A stretch of 64,000 nucleotides of DNA from assembly GCA_019787685.1 (NCBI GenBank), contig JAHNUO010000009.1, positions 62,001 through 126,000 of the forward strand. Reading direction: 5' to 3'. The notes under the pieces are model-generated. The model saw nothing but the letters and a program-made list of their open reading frames with translations. It did no database searches and was not told the DNA's origin. The translations under genes were made by a program, and so were the position numbers. This stretch comes from Chiua virens (lineage: Eukaryota; Basidiomycota; Agaricomycetes; Boletales; Boletaceae). Shown piece by piece: positions 47,958 to 59,940 of this stretch; within the stretch, counting starts at the first letter, position 1, and every line of letters begins with the position of its first letter.

Positions 47958-48955
47958 ATGTCATCTACGGAAACCCGTGTTGGCATGACTAATTGGCTCT
48001 CACTAGTACATCGTGCAAGACCATTTACAACTCGAATGCCATCTCGCCACCGGTTGCAACAGTTCGTTATCGCGATCAGCATCCTCAGCGTGTTCTACAA
48101 TGCCACCGAGGGTGTTGTATCCATCGTTTTTGGTGCTGAGTCGTCCTCCCGTGCGCTCGTCTTTTATGGACTCCAGTCCGCCGTCGAGGTCGTGTCAGAC
48201 ATTCTCGTTACCTGGCGTTTCTTCAGTGCCATCAGGCCAGGAAGCGAAATGGAGAGCAGGACGTCCTCGAAGATCATTCAGTATGCCCGGCGCCTCATTG
48301 AGATTCTGCGTTATGACGAAATTATACATATAGAATCGAACGAATTGCAACAATAATTATTGGGTTTTCCCTCGTCTCCCTCACCATTGCCGCAATTGCA
48401 ACCTCTGCTGCCTCTCTCGCGGCACACGATTACCCATCTACCACCCTCCCCTCCATCATCATTGCTGCCTCCGCTATCGGGATTACGGGCCTCCTCTATT
48501 TTGTCAAACGGTACCTTGCTCGCGCCCTCGACTCGAGCGCCCTCAACGGCCAAGCCCTGTGTACACTGTGTTGCATGCAACTGTCTGTCGTGTTACTCAT
48601 CGGGTCATTGATCTTTCGGGTATGGAAAGGCGGATGGTGGGCCGATGCGACAACGGCAATCGTGATCGGTCTCATGTTTGGTTGGGAAGGATTCAAGATG
48701 ATCCGGTGGGCACGGAACGAGGAGTTTGACGGGGGCTGCTGTGGGGACTGTCATCCCCAGGGTTCAGACAAGGGCGTAGTTGCGCTCGCGCCTACTTGCG
48801 CGGTGACACTGCCGGTGGAAACGGAGGTGCCTAAAGCTCCCAACTGGGAACAGAAAGACTCGGAGGGACCCCCTTGTACGGTTACCCCCTGTTGCGGGTG
48901 CACCAGGAAAGACTTGGACGGGTCCGAGGCTATTGATGGGGAACAAGCTTGTTAA
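47958..48955 (+). CDS. TMEM163/CDF-like cation-efflux membrane protein
   Basis: Two exons (47958-48280, 48334-48955) give 314 aa with about six hydrophobic segments. The layout resembles TMEM163-type members of the cation diffusion facilitator superfamily. An acidic site lies in the second TM (SAVEVVSD) and another before the last TM (GGWWADATTAIVIG). TM3-4 include a GFSLVSLTIAAIATSAA stretch. CDF-type proteins export Zn2+ or related ions from the cytosol. The Cys-rich tail (GGCCGDCH and later CCGC) is an added potential metal-binding region. The His found in classical CDF metal sites is not present, so substrate and activity are uncertain. It is divergent from iPGM across about 190 nt. Confidence 0.7.
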
Positions 48956-49572
48956 CAAGACCGTGACCACCCATACCGCCCAAGCTCTAACGATCAATAC
49001 TAGTAGATTTACTTGCCGGCAATATATCATCCATGATGCCAGCCGTGCCTTCGACACGTGAGCGCATTTTCTGCTATCTCGTAGTACCGGCATCAATATC
49101 TACACCAAAATCAAATTGCACAGAATGGCTATCGCCGCCGGTCAGTCAAGCCGAAATGTAGTTTATTTGCAATAGGCTCCGATGAGTTTGTACATATAAA
49201 AAAAATTACGACGCCGCCATGTCACCGGTTCAATATTCGATTACGTAAGCAAAGTGTTTTTGCTTACAGGCTCAGGCATTTGCTCGTTTTCTAGGAGGAA
49301 CCAAAAGTCCAAGGGACTGAAAATATTTTTCTGGAAAAGTTCTTTTTGAATGACTGCATTAAGGCGTTCAAAGCTAATTGAGGTATCCATTTGTTAAAAG
49401 TGGGGCCCACAGTCAGACGACAATTTAAACAAACCTGAATAGGCTCCTTGAACGGTTCCTTTGACGCATACTTACGCAAGAAGCACTAATATATATATCT
49501 TGCATGAGTCAACCAGAATTCCGTCATCTCCTTCCTTCCGTCCAAGTCTAGTTCTGCTTGTCTTCCTTCGGG
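48956..49572. other. Intergenic, no gene recognised
   Basis: AT-rich spacer between two plus-strand genes. No supported frame; the right end is the promoter of the DUF6534 gene. Confidence 0.5.
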
Positions 49573-51206
49573 ATGGGGGTGTATGATCAAACGATCGGTA
49601 CGTGTCATCAAAGCTGACAGGTTTGATGACGTTGACCAATAATATTCAATGGGATCGAACAGGTGCGCTCCTAGTCGGCGTATTCTGTGCGTGTCAGTAA
49701 CTTGTAAGAGTATGTCACTGACTTGCTGTCATCCAAGTAAATACCTACTTGTATGGCCTTGTCTCATACCAGTTCGCATCGTACTACCTGACGAGTAAGT
49801 CTTGTCGAGCGTGCTCCAATTCACAGTTGACCTTCGTCCAGGATTCAATGATCGGCCAATTATAAAGTCGGTAAATTGCTGATCCGCGAGCATACAGTCT
49901 GATCAGTGTGGGCAATCATGATTTCAGGTGTATGGTGCTCTTCTTGTTCGTTTTGGATACGTTCCAAAGCATCTCGTGAGTACCACATCACCGAGGTTTT
50001 TCAACCCCGATTTAATTGTGCCGCAGAGCCATATATATGGCATACTATTATACGTATGGATCAACAGTCTTTCGTCCTTCGGTTACGGCTCAGATTTCGA
50101 GCTAGCGTGAAGAATTATTGCAACCCGGACGCTCTTGCATGTAAGCATTTGTGTTGCCTCTTCGATGCTTATTGCCCCTGACCGTCTCGAAGTCGGGATT
50201 TGGCCGTACGGATTTACTCCTCTCGGCACCGCACTGGCTGCCTTTGTAACCCAGATATATCTAGGGTTCAGGTTTGTATTATGTACATTCAGTTTCAAAC
50301 TCAAACTCACCATACTTTAGAATTTGGCGTTTGGCCGGTAACAAGCTCCTATCTGCTGTGGTCCCCATTCTAGCAATCCCTTCCCTTGTTATGGGTGTGA
50401 CCGTCGGCATCCAAGCTATTGTCATTGGCGTGTACGTCTCACCAGTGAGGTTATATATTGTATCAAACTAATTATAAGAACTTAGCATAGCTAAGATGGA
50501 GAGGCTTACGCCACTGGTGACAGCCTGGTTGTCGTTGCAAGTCATAACGGACGCATACATCACCAGTGTGTTTGACCAGCCCACATACCGCATGAGGTAC
50601 TTACTTCTCAACTGCCAGTTACTTTGGTTATCATATTCGTTCGTTGGAGGGGTGGTTTTCGCAAGACGGATACAATTCTCAATCGACTTATTCGCGGTGC
50701 CATTCAGACGGGTCTTCTCGCGGGGATCTTCTCCATATGTGATTTGGCCGCCTTCGTTGCTCTCCCTCGGATGTATCTCTATAGTACCTTTGCCATCCCA
50801 ATTGGTCGCATCTACACAAACGTGAGTATTGACAACTTGATAAAACCATTTTCCTCTGATTTCATCTTTCCTTTTTCTTCCGGGCAGACACTTATGGACA
50901 CTCTTCTTACTCGTCAGCGGATCAGGGCGGACATGGTTAGCACGTATGAAATGAATCGGGTGGTGAGTGTTTCAATCATAAGAATTTAAAAGTTACTCAT
51001 CTGCAATGCTCGCTCAGACCGCTCCAATAGCCTGGCTACCTGCTGACACTAACGCGCTACACACCATACAACTCAAGACTATCGAAGAGACCTCTGAGTG
51101 CTCACCTGACGATCGTGAGGAAGGCAAAGTCGTCCCATGGGGGTCTGCCTGTGAGACGATGTCTGAGCCGCATGCCACGAAATCCTTGGACAGCACACAG
51201 AAGTAA
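49573..51206 (+). CDS. DUF6534-family multi-pass membrane protein
   Basis: The second intact DUF6534 gene, about 326 aa in about a dozen exons, starts MGVYDQTIG at 49573. Landmarks parallel the copy at 27193-28756: ALLVGVF, NTYLYGLVSYQFASYY, CMVLFLFVLDTFQS, AYYYTVKNYCNPDAL, VIIFVRWRGGFRKTD, NRLIRGAIQTGLLAG and FAIPIGRIYTN(TLMDTLLTR). A hydrophilic acidic tail with Ser/Glu/Asp follows, ending SLDSTQK. About seven membrane segments are expected. Exon borders and phases are the same as in the minus-strand paralogue. Function unknown. Confidence 0.85.
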
Positions 51207-51718
51207 CACCCTACCTTTGTCGATCCTTTCGTGTTTCTTTCAATTTCTTCATCACTTCACTTGCATCATGATATCTGGGCATGGAATATAGGGGATCATT
51301 GGCTACTACATGCATTGTACCACTACCGTATAGCGGTATACACGTATAGTATTACTCGACTTAGTGCGGACGATGTGGATTGCGAATATGTATTTACGTC
51401 GCAATTTGGAATCACGAGGTCTCGTCTGTGTGACTCCATATTGTCGGAGCCCAGGGAGATTCAGAACTCGTTATACGCGCGCCGCTTTCTCTCCAAAATT
51501 CAGTGGTGCACCGATGTCAGGCATCAGTCGCGGTTCTTAAAAGTGATTGAATAATTAACTTTAATCAACAACCCTCTGAGATAATATTGTATCGTTCGTC
51601 AGATTACATTAACGCGGGACACGGCTAATCGGGCCGCATCATGGAGAATGCACCGTGAGATGACAGGTGATCAATGATGCATGATGCATGATGGCCGAGT
51701 AGCTAGAGCCTCCGACAC
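51207..51718. other. Convergent 3' spacer
   Basis: This lies between the 3' ends of the plus-strand DUF6534 gene and the minus-strand chitinase gene. A short CATGATGCATGATG repeat is at about 51670-51690. No supported frame. Confidence 0.5.
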
Positions 51719-53778
51719 CTAAGAACATGTGCCGTAGTCGTTCCAAGCACCAGCGATACCTTTCGTGCTCGATATCAGCTTAATCTTCGAAGAACGAACG
51801 AGAGACAAGAGACACACCTCCCGGCGCTTCGTCCTCGTTCCATTGGCTCGCAACCCAGAGATCGCCGCTTGTGGGTGAGGAGATTGAGATCTGGAACGAC
51901 TGAAACGAGAGATCGGAGCCACTCACTTGTATGTCACTTGGTTCCCACTGACGTACTATAAAGGGATGAGATGAGTACGGGGTATGGTGTCAGACGTGGT
52001 TCGTTGATGCTTACTGCAACGTTGTCTACCCACGCAGCGATACCAGTACAGCTAACTCCTCCAGAGGGCGTTGTCGTAGTCGGTGTAGACGAAGATGTAG
52101 TAGGGGTTGTAGATATTAGGGAGGTCGTAGAACTTGCGGGAGTCACATAGGTTGTTGGCTGCTGTGTTGTCGTCGGCCTGGGAGCCGGTGTGGTGGATGT
52201 GGTGGGTATGGTCGTTGAGGTCGTTAAAGTTGTCGTAGGCGTCGGGGGTGGCGTCACAGGAGATGCTGAACTAGATAATGGCCAAGTATTTCCACGGACA
52301 GCCGTGATCCATGAAGAGCCCACATGGGGGTACTGCAAGTCAAGTGAGTCGGAATCCGTTCCGATAACTGAATTACGTCCGACTCACTTCCCAGACCATT
52401 ACACCGGCATCTAAAAGAAATCCAAATTGGTGTTCTGACGTTGCATGATAGATACGGAGGGGACGTACTCCATCCAGAAGAATAAGCCTGGGCGACACAC
52501 GAAGCGAGTGTCGATGTATCCATGTACCCGTTGTTCGCGTCTGAGGTAGTTCCTGGTTTACCGATCACCAGTTTATCGAGATAAACACCATTGGATGCAA
52601 TTTGGAAAAGCGCAGTTTCAGGCCAGGTCGATGATGAAGTGGTGAGAAGGCCAGAGCAACTCGTGTACTCTGACGCACCCTCTGGCACAAAAGACTCGTA
52701 AGCGGTTAATGCTCGGGATGTGGGAACACGGAGGACCTACGGTTGTAGAACTAGAATGGTGGTCGCAAGAACACTTCTTAGAACTTTCCCGGCGAGAGCA
52801 GTCGATTGTACTTACTTGAACGTTGTACTGAATAGCCTTTTAGTTATACCCTTGCACATGTGGTTGAAATTACAGCAACTCACCCAATCGATCAACGAGC
52901 CTACGGCTTCGTTGACCGCAAGATAACCTCCCCCGGACCACATATTGGGGGAGAACCAAGGTGCGACGGCTGAGAGGTAAATTTGAGCAATCGTCGTGCT
53001 TCAATCATGCACATGATATTCCGCTCACGAGCGTGACTTAGAATATATTCTCCTTGAGGAAGCTGCGTTCGGATTTGTTGAGTGAAATTCACGAGCCAAG
53101 TCTCTGCAGAACCTCCACCGCCGTCGAACGCATTGAAATCCTAACAGAATTCCCCCCAAAAATATCACTGAGTAACTGCCATATGGCGGAAACCAGTTAA
53201 ACTTGTCGTACTTCATAGTCAACATCAACTCCTTGAAGACCGTATTGGACCACCCAGGAAGCTAAATTGTCTGCGACGGTAGTGGGGTCAACGCCCGACG
53301 AAGTCGGCGTATCGGTGGACCCGAATGCAGACACGATCAACGAGATTCCAGCTGCGTTGTATTCCTGTAGATATGAAGTACGCTGGTCGGATGTGAGTTC
53401 TTGCCATCCCATAGCCATATCGGCCGGACCGGAAATCAACCAGAAGGACAGCGCACTGGTGAATGGTAAGTCATCTTCTATGAAACACCGTTGACATGAA
53501 TTTACTAGACATTGTAACCCTGCAATGAACTAGTATCAACAAGCAGCGAGAAACCAAACCGCCTTGCTTACCTGAAGCTGCGAAGCAGTAGGAAGCGGAG
53601 ATGTCCAAGCGTCATTGTAAACCACAAAGTGTGGTGCAGCCGGAGTCGTCCTCTTCAGGATATCGCGGGCGCCAGGGCTGAGACTCCTCAGCTTGTCAGC
53701 CAGTGGATCAGCTAGTGCCGATCCAAACATGGAGAAAGCGAGCGAGATTACGATGACAACGGACGAGAGTGACATCAT
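51719..53778 (-). CDS. Secreted GH18 chitinase with CBM5/12 module
   Basis: About a dozen exons encode roughly 450 aa. A signal peptide (residues 1-23, ending FGSALA) and a propeptide-like stretch ending DILKR precede the GH18 barrel. The barrel shows APHFVVYNDAW, FWLISGPADMAM, EYNAAGISLIVSAFG, the catalytic strand GLQGVDVDYEDFNAFDGG, LPQGEYILSHAP, APWFSPNMW, FYNQGASEYTSCSGLL and LVIGKPGTTSDANNGYM. The DxxDxDxE motif has Gln in place of the first Asp; the acid Glu and the last two Asp are present. A Thr/Pro/Ser linker of about 70 residues leads to a chitin-binding module (CTGIAAWVDNVA, YVSGNQVTYN, GDLWVASQWN, AWNDYGTCS). Likely role: hydrolysis of chitin or chitooligomers outside the cell. 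First of three tandem paralogues. Confidence 0.88.
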
Positions 53779-53863
53779 AATGCCAATGTGCCAGTGAAAT
53801 GAATATCTGACGGCTGGTAGCTGAAAGAGAGTAAATACTCACTTATCACATCGTCATTCCATC

Positions 53864-53869
53864 TTATAT
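53864..53869 (-). promoter_or_regulatory. Candidate TATA box of the first chitinase gene
   Basis: CATATAAG read on the minus strand, about 85 nt upstream of the ATG at 53778. Confidence 0.4.
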
Positions 53870-55111
53870 GAAGGCCACAGAGGTTCTACTATCGCGCACA
53901 TAAGGTCGAGAATCGTCGGTCGAGATAGGGACAGCATCTCATTGTCAGAGGACGCGTGATTAAGGATATCTGCAGGACAAGTGCTGGAATATCCGACCGA
54001 GTACGATGGGACAAGCATGATCATGTCTCACATGACGAGATAATCGATTGGCTCTAACTTAATGCCACGGCCTCGAATGGGAAGTCACTCATGGTGCCGA
54101 GAAGACGCATTATGTGCTCACCAATATAGGAATGATACCCAGTGGTAAGGAGGGATGAAAATACGCGATTCGTGATGAGGGAACCACATGAAGAGGGGCC
54201 ACATGGGACCATAGAGCCCACATGAACATCCTAGAGCAGACGGCCTGAGTGATCAACATCGTCCGCGTCGGAGGTTGTATAATAAGGTGTACGACTAGCC
54301 CGAGAAGGTGCATCGAGTCGTGAGGTGGCATAAGTCCTGCCTCGGCGGCAATTTCGTAGTGGGAGAGCATCACCACAATTTCCCGGATGCGCGTTTCTCT
54401 GCAATCGTTCTTAGTCACTGGCTGATAAAATACGGTGGTGAGCGCCAATAGGAGAACGTCAGCGTCCGAGTCTCCGTCAGCAGCTCGGTTGAATGTGACA
54501 TTTCAAGCAAGGCCCGGTGCCTAACATGGCAGAAGCAGAAGTAGCGCTGGAAAGTATGATCCCAAACGTGATCCTGCCGAGGCGTATCTTATGTAGAGCA
54601 GCGAGAAAGTGCTGAGTGACAATGAATTGAATTGTACGTAATTTCCGAGAACTTCTTATCTTGAGAGTTTGAACTTTCACACACACCTCTAGTCACGATG
54701 TTCCAAATCAGAGCCTGATCTTGGGCTGGCTGCACATTCCACACTATAGGCTCAATTCCTCCAACTTGAAACTTGAAGTTTTGAATTCTGGGACACAGGA
54801 AACCCAGTCAGTTCGAGGCTGAAACGTTGACGACCTAGCTAAGGTGCCAGTGGCCTGCCTCCTAGTGTCAGCACTTCAGCATCCAATATTCCTCATCAGC
54901 ATAAAATTTTGTATGCAATGACCTTTTGGCAGTTCATAGGAACTATGCCCATGTCACGATCTCAACTTTCAAGCCTCGCACACTCAGTAGCGGGCCACCG
55001 TGTAACCCATCGATCGACCAGCTACCCCGAGCCTTTAAATTTCATCCCTGTGTCACCCCTCTCTTTGAAGTTCTTGTAAACCCTCAACTTGAACTTGCTC
55101 TCCAGTACTCC
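53870..55111. other. Spacer with weak, possibly decayed frames
   Basis: Minus-strand frames at 54110-54448 and 54477-54686 contain hydrophobic stretches but no recognised family and no convincing joins. They may be decayed remnants. Confidence 0.35.
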
Positions 55112-55776
55112 CTACGTGTTCGAGTCGCCTGCCCAAGCAAACGACAGTCCGTTTCCAAATGACTTGTTCCGCCATGCAAGCACCGCGTATATGATGTACT
55201 TGCCGTCCCCGACGACCGTCACAAACCGTCCGTTGGGGGAGTGAATTAGATTCGTCGCAAAGATCTCTGTCGTGCCGAGTTCTTTGGTCGAGAGAGGGAG
55301 GCGGTTCTTGATGGTGACAATACCCTTAGTTCGCGTCTCGGAACTACATCTTGACTGTCCGACTTGGGACAAGCAGAGGGAGACGTGTCCGCGTCTTTGA
55401 GACTAAACATTATGTTCATGATATAGTCATATGGCCCTCGTATGCCTATCAAATCAAAAAATCAAGTATTAGACACGAAATTTTTCGTGAGAGGAAAAGA
55501 GAAGATGGACCTGGATGCACTGCGAGGCATCGAATATACGAAATGACTTTCTCGTGTGTTGTGGTTGAGGACACGGAGTTGAGAGTCGTCCGAACCAGCG
55601 ACGAACCAGTTTTTGCACGGAATGAACTTGACAAGCGAACGCGGACATTGGACAGCTCGAACATTTCCACCAATGCGCTTGTCTCGTGGTTGTAGATGTT
55701 CGTCACGATGATCGCAATGACGGTAAATGAGAGGAACAGAAACATGTCGTTCTCGGACTAGTCGCCACTCTCTCAA
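55112..55776 (-). pseudogene. Coatomer beta-prime (Sec27/COPB2) fragment
   Basis: The WD40 region of coatomer beta-prime is recognisable in broken pieces. A block IYNHETSALVEMFEL and NWFVAGSDDSQLRV comes from the first repeats. [17 protein letters not shown] is a decayed third repeat. Then, after a jump, [34 protein letters not shown] and [11 protein letters not shown] come from the second propeller. The pieces lie in different frames and the sequence between them is missing. It is a truncated pseudogene between two chitinase genes; whether it arose by retroposition or DNA duplication is unclear. Confidence 0.75.
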
Positions 55777-55971
55777 TCATCCGGTCCGATCAGTATTGTT
55801 GGAAGCCAAATAGTGCAAGCTCAGAGAAATAGCATCATATTCATAATGGAAATTACATAAAAGCTTGATAGATCAAATCGATCAATGTCCATTCCATTCA
55901 CCTTCAAGTTGACAGACATCGTTCGACGTGTACATTGGACGCGAAGCTCACGATTACAGATTAAGTCCATA

Positions 55972-57442
55972 TTAAAAGGTATTCCCGCGGACAGCAGCAA
56001 TCCAGGATGATCCCGCATGAACAAACTATCAAAGAAGGTATTCTTCCAGCCTGATTTCAACGCACGAATAATGTTGCAACACACCTCATAAGTCATCACA
56101 CCTGCATCTGCAACAAATCCACACCTGTTAATTGTTTCTCTGCGCAAAGTAATGGAACTTACTCCATCCAGCGTTATGCGCTTGGGAGACACACCATGGG
56201 AGTTTCCAGATATCCATGTAGCCGTTGTCGGCGTCTCCAGGCGACGCTGGCTTACCAATCACAAGCTTGTTGATATCGACACCATTTTTTGCAATTTGGA
56301 AGAGTGAGCTTTCGGGATAATCCGAAGACGACTTCCATAGGAGGCCGGAGCAAAACTTGTACTCGTGTGCTCCCTCTGTCGCCAGGGTAAGCTTGTCAAG
56401 CTCCTACAGTAATTCTGGACTTACGGTTATAGAACTAGATATTGACGGTCTATGTCATTTTTCTTTGCTTCCTAGAGGACGATTTATCATACCTGAACGT
56501 TATACTAAGCGAATCGTCAGCTCGTATCCGTTAGAGAACATGCCATAACGCACCCAATCGATTAGATGGCCTACAGTCCAGTGAACATGCAAGTATCCTC
56601 CTCCGTTCCACAGGTTGGGGGAGAACCATGGTGCGACAGCTGTAGGGAAAATTTCAACTCATTGCCCTACATATGCGAGACAACACCGCAAACGCACGGG
56701 CATGAGTGAGTATATACTCTCCCTGAGGCAGCTTCGTTCGGAGTTGCTGAGTCAAGGAGATGATCCATTGCTCAGCACTGCCCTTGTCCCATGCACTGAA
56801 GTCCTGGCACCAAGACAAAAAACATCAGTTGACCGTCATTGGCATATTGACAAGATCCATTCTACTAAGCCATACCTCATAATCAACGTCAATTCCGTGA
56901 AGGCCGTACCTGAGCACCCAGGAGGACAATCTGTTGGCAGTATCGACGGCCTGAAAACCTCTTGTTGTCGGAGCATCAATCCCCCCAAATGCAGATACAA
57001 TCAACGAGATCCCTGCCGCATTATATTCCTGTAGGTATTTTCCACGTTGGTCGTCTGATAGGTCTTGCCATGTCTGAGCCATGTCGACTACACCGTTTGT
57101 CTGCCAGAAGGACAGCACACTAAAATGTTGTTAGTCCCAGTATAACGCACACCTCTACAATTCACCCACTAAACGTTGTATCCCTGTGTCGATGTAGCAT
57201 CAACGAGGGATGATGTACACCGGCTAACATTGACTCACCTTGAGTTTATCAGCAGATGGAAGAGAAAGCCCGGCATCGTCGTAGACAACGAATCGAGGGG
57301 CAGCGGGTACGGATCTCTTCAGTAAGCCACGGGCGCCCGGAGTGAGGCTTCTAAGCTTGTCTGCAAGGGGAACAGCCAGGGTCGATCCTAGCAGACAACA
57401 GGCGGCGAGTGCCGCAGTTATACCAGTGCGAAGGGACACCAT
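55972..57442 (-). CDS. Secreted GH18 chitinase-like protein without CBM
   Basis: Second paralogue, about 323 aa. It has a signal peptide ending GSTLA, a propeptide-like LLKR and RFVVYDDAG. The catalytic strand reads GLHGIDVDYEDF, with His where the first Asp of DxxDxDxE is expected. WQTNGVVDMAQTW, APWFSPNLWNGGGYL, FYNQGAHEYKFCSGLL and LVIGKPASPGDADNGYM follow. A final exon after an intron encodes SSWIAAVRGNTF and a stop, exactly where the first paralogue continues into its linker and chitin-binding module. The sequence downstream of the stop shows no CBM remnant. The catalytic Glu is present. It is probably secreted and active on soluble chitin fragments, or has diverged. Confidence 0.82.
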
Positions 57443-57517
57443 GACGCCAATCCGAGTAACTCAGGATAAAACGGGGAAGTGCCAGAGGAGCTGCGTACCC
57501 ATTCAGAGTTCGCAGCT

Positions 57518-57525
57518 TTTTATAC
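57518..57525 (-). promoter_or_regulatory. TATA box of the second chitinase gene
   Basis: TATAAAAA on the minus strand about 80 nt before the ATG at 57442, within a block also found upstream of the third copy. Confidence 0.55.
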
Positions 57526-58468
57526 TCGAACAAAGCTATCCCGGCGCGGACTCGATCAGGGTCAGGATCATCAGTCCACTTGTGCTTCAACCCAATTGAT
57601 TGCAGACAAACCTATCACAAGACTAAAAGGACCACTTTCTCCGAGCCATAGACTCGCGTTCTATCTTCGGGCCACATGGCAACTTGAATGTTGACGGTGT
57701 CAACGATATGGTCATCCAGCGTCCGAGTCGTGACACCATGACTCACGTGTCGTTGCGTCGTATGCATGTATTTGTTTCATCCAGATAATTTGACATTCTT
57801 TAGTAGTCAGTCCTAGTCCGTATGACCACAAGTACTCGTGCGTTACAGCCGTAGACCTCAACTCAGAGTCGTTTTTGTTTCTATCTTTGACTGTTGCCGC
57901 TCATGTGGTCAAGTTTCTGACACGAGCGGCGATGAACTGGATTAGCACTCGAGTCCGAGCCTAATAAGAATTTATTCAAATTATTGAGCCACGTGCGAGT
58001 AGACTTATTATTATCGCCAGTCGTCGTGGCGCTACTCAAGTTCCCCGGCCGGGCACTGGGCACTGGCAGGGATGGCAGTACTATCGTGGCTTGATGTCAT
58101 TGAGATCGAGACTCGAACATGAAAGGGTGCACTTAACCAATATCATGCGTGTTTATCTATGTGCAGGTCACGGTGCTGCATTCCAAATCGTGGCTCTTCG
58201 TGAAAACTTGTTTCCTCGAGACTCCATACTGAACGTGCGAGCTCCGAGTCGGGTAGGTAACATCTGATAGATAAAATCATGACGCAGATTATACTTATAA
58301 AGGCTCGAAAAAAACAGAAACCGTTTCTTTCCACCTTTGGGCAGACAACTCACGTTAATATTCCACGTGGTAGTATGTCGGACGGAAGCACATCTCCGAT
58401 TCAAATTCTTCATGATCATAATGATACAATGTTATTCACTTACTACGACTAGTACATGCACGTTTTCT
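57526..58468. other. Intergenic between chitinase paralogues
   Basis: Upstream region of copy 2 and 3' region of copy 3. Short frames have no motif. Confidence 0.5.
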
Positions 58469-59940
58469 TCAAAACGTATTGCCGCGGACAGCAGTAATCC
58501 AGGATGATGGCGCATGGATAAACTATCAAGGGAATTTTTATGATTTCAAACTAATTTCAGCGCATGAACAAAGCTGCAACATACCTCCCAAACCATCACA
58601 CCCGCATCTGCAAGAAATCCACCTCAGCCCATTATCTCTTTGCATGAACACATTAGAACATACTCCATCCAGCGTCATGGGCTTGGGAGGCACACCATGC
58701 GAGCTTCGCGGTGTCCATGTAGCCATTGTCGGCGTCTGTGGACGTCGCTGGCTTACCAATCACAAGCTTGTTGATATCGACACCATTTTTTGCAATTTGG
58801 AAGAGTGAACTTTCGGGGTTGTCCGACGATGACTGGTGTAAAAGGCCGGAGCAAAACTTGTATTCGTTCGCTCCCTCTGTCGCCAGGATAAGTTTGTCAA
58901 GCTCCTACAGTAAATCCAGACTTACGGTTATAGAACTGGATATTGACGGTCCATGTCATTTTTCTTTGCTTCCCAGCGGACGATTTATCATACCTGAACG
59001 TTATACTAAAAACATTGTCAGTCCATATCCTTCGAGAACATGCCATAACGCACCCAATCGATTAGAGAACCTACAGTCTGGTCAATCTTCAAGTATCCTC
59101 CTCCACTCCACGTGTTCGGGGAGAACCATGGTGCGACAGCTGTAGAAAGAATATCAGCTATCGACTTGCATATGCAGGTCACAAACGCACGGGCATGGGT
59201 GAGTATATACTCTCCCTGAGGCAACTTCGTCCGGAGTTGTCGAGTCAAGGAGATGACCCAAGGCTCAGCGCTACCGCTGCTACCATCGAATGCACCAAAG
59301 TCCTGGCACCAACACACGAAGGGCATCAGATTACCATCTTGACAGATTGACAAATGCACTGCGGCAGGGAGCTATACCTCATAATCAATGTCAACACCCT
59401 GAAGACCGTACTGGAACACCCAGGAAGACAATTTGTTGGCAATATCGACGGGATCATGTCCATTTGTTGTCGGTGCTTCGGTCTCTCCGAATGCAGACAC
59501 GATCAACGAAATTCCCGCCGCATTATATTCCTGTACGTATTTCTGACGCTGGCTGTGTGATAGGTCCTGCCACGTTAGAGCCATATCGGCCGCACCGGAG
59601 GTCAACCAGAAGGACAGCGCACTAAAATGTCGTCAGTCCCACTACAACCGATACCTCTACGATTCACCCACAAAACATTGTAGCCCTGCGTTGAGGTGGC
59701 ATCAGCGAGGATCAATGTACGCAAATATAGACTCACCTTGAGTTGGTCAGCAGATGGAAGAGAACTCCCGGCATCGTCGTAGACGACGAATCGAGGAGCA
59801 GCGGGGGTGGATCTCTTCAGTAAGTCACGAGCACCCGGACTAAGGCTTGTGAGCTTGTTTACGAGTGGAACAGCGAGGGTCGATCCTAGCAGATGATAGG
59901 CGGCGAGTGCTGCGGTTACGCCAGTGCGAAGAGACACCAT
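58469..59940 (-). CDS. Secreted GH18 chitinase-like protein without CBM
   Basis: Third paralogue, about 323 aa and closest to the second. It has a signal peptide ending GSTLA, RFVVYDDAG and FALSFWLTSGAADMALTW. The catalytic strand reads GLQGVDIDYEDFGAFDG, with Gln for the first Asp. APWFSPNTWSGGGYL, FYNQGANEYKFCSGLL and LVIGKPATSTDADNGYM follow. A last exon with SSWITAVRGNTF then stops at 58469. Intron positions equal those of the other two copies. The linker and chitin-binding module of copy 1 are absent. The Glu proton donor is present. Confidence 0.83.

Noticed and set aside
54110..54686. Two minus-strand frames with hydrophobic stretches
   Set aside because: No join gives a longer protein, and no family was recognised; probably decayed.
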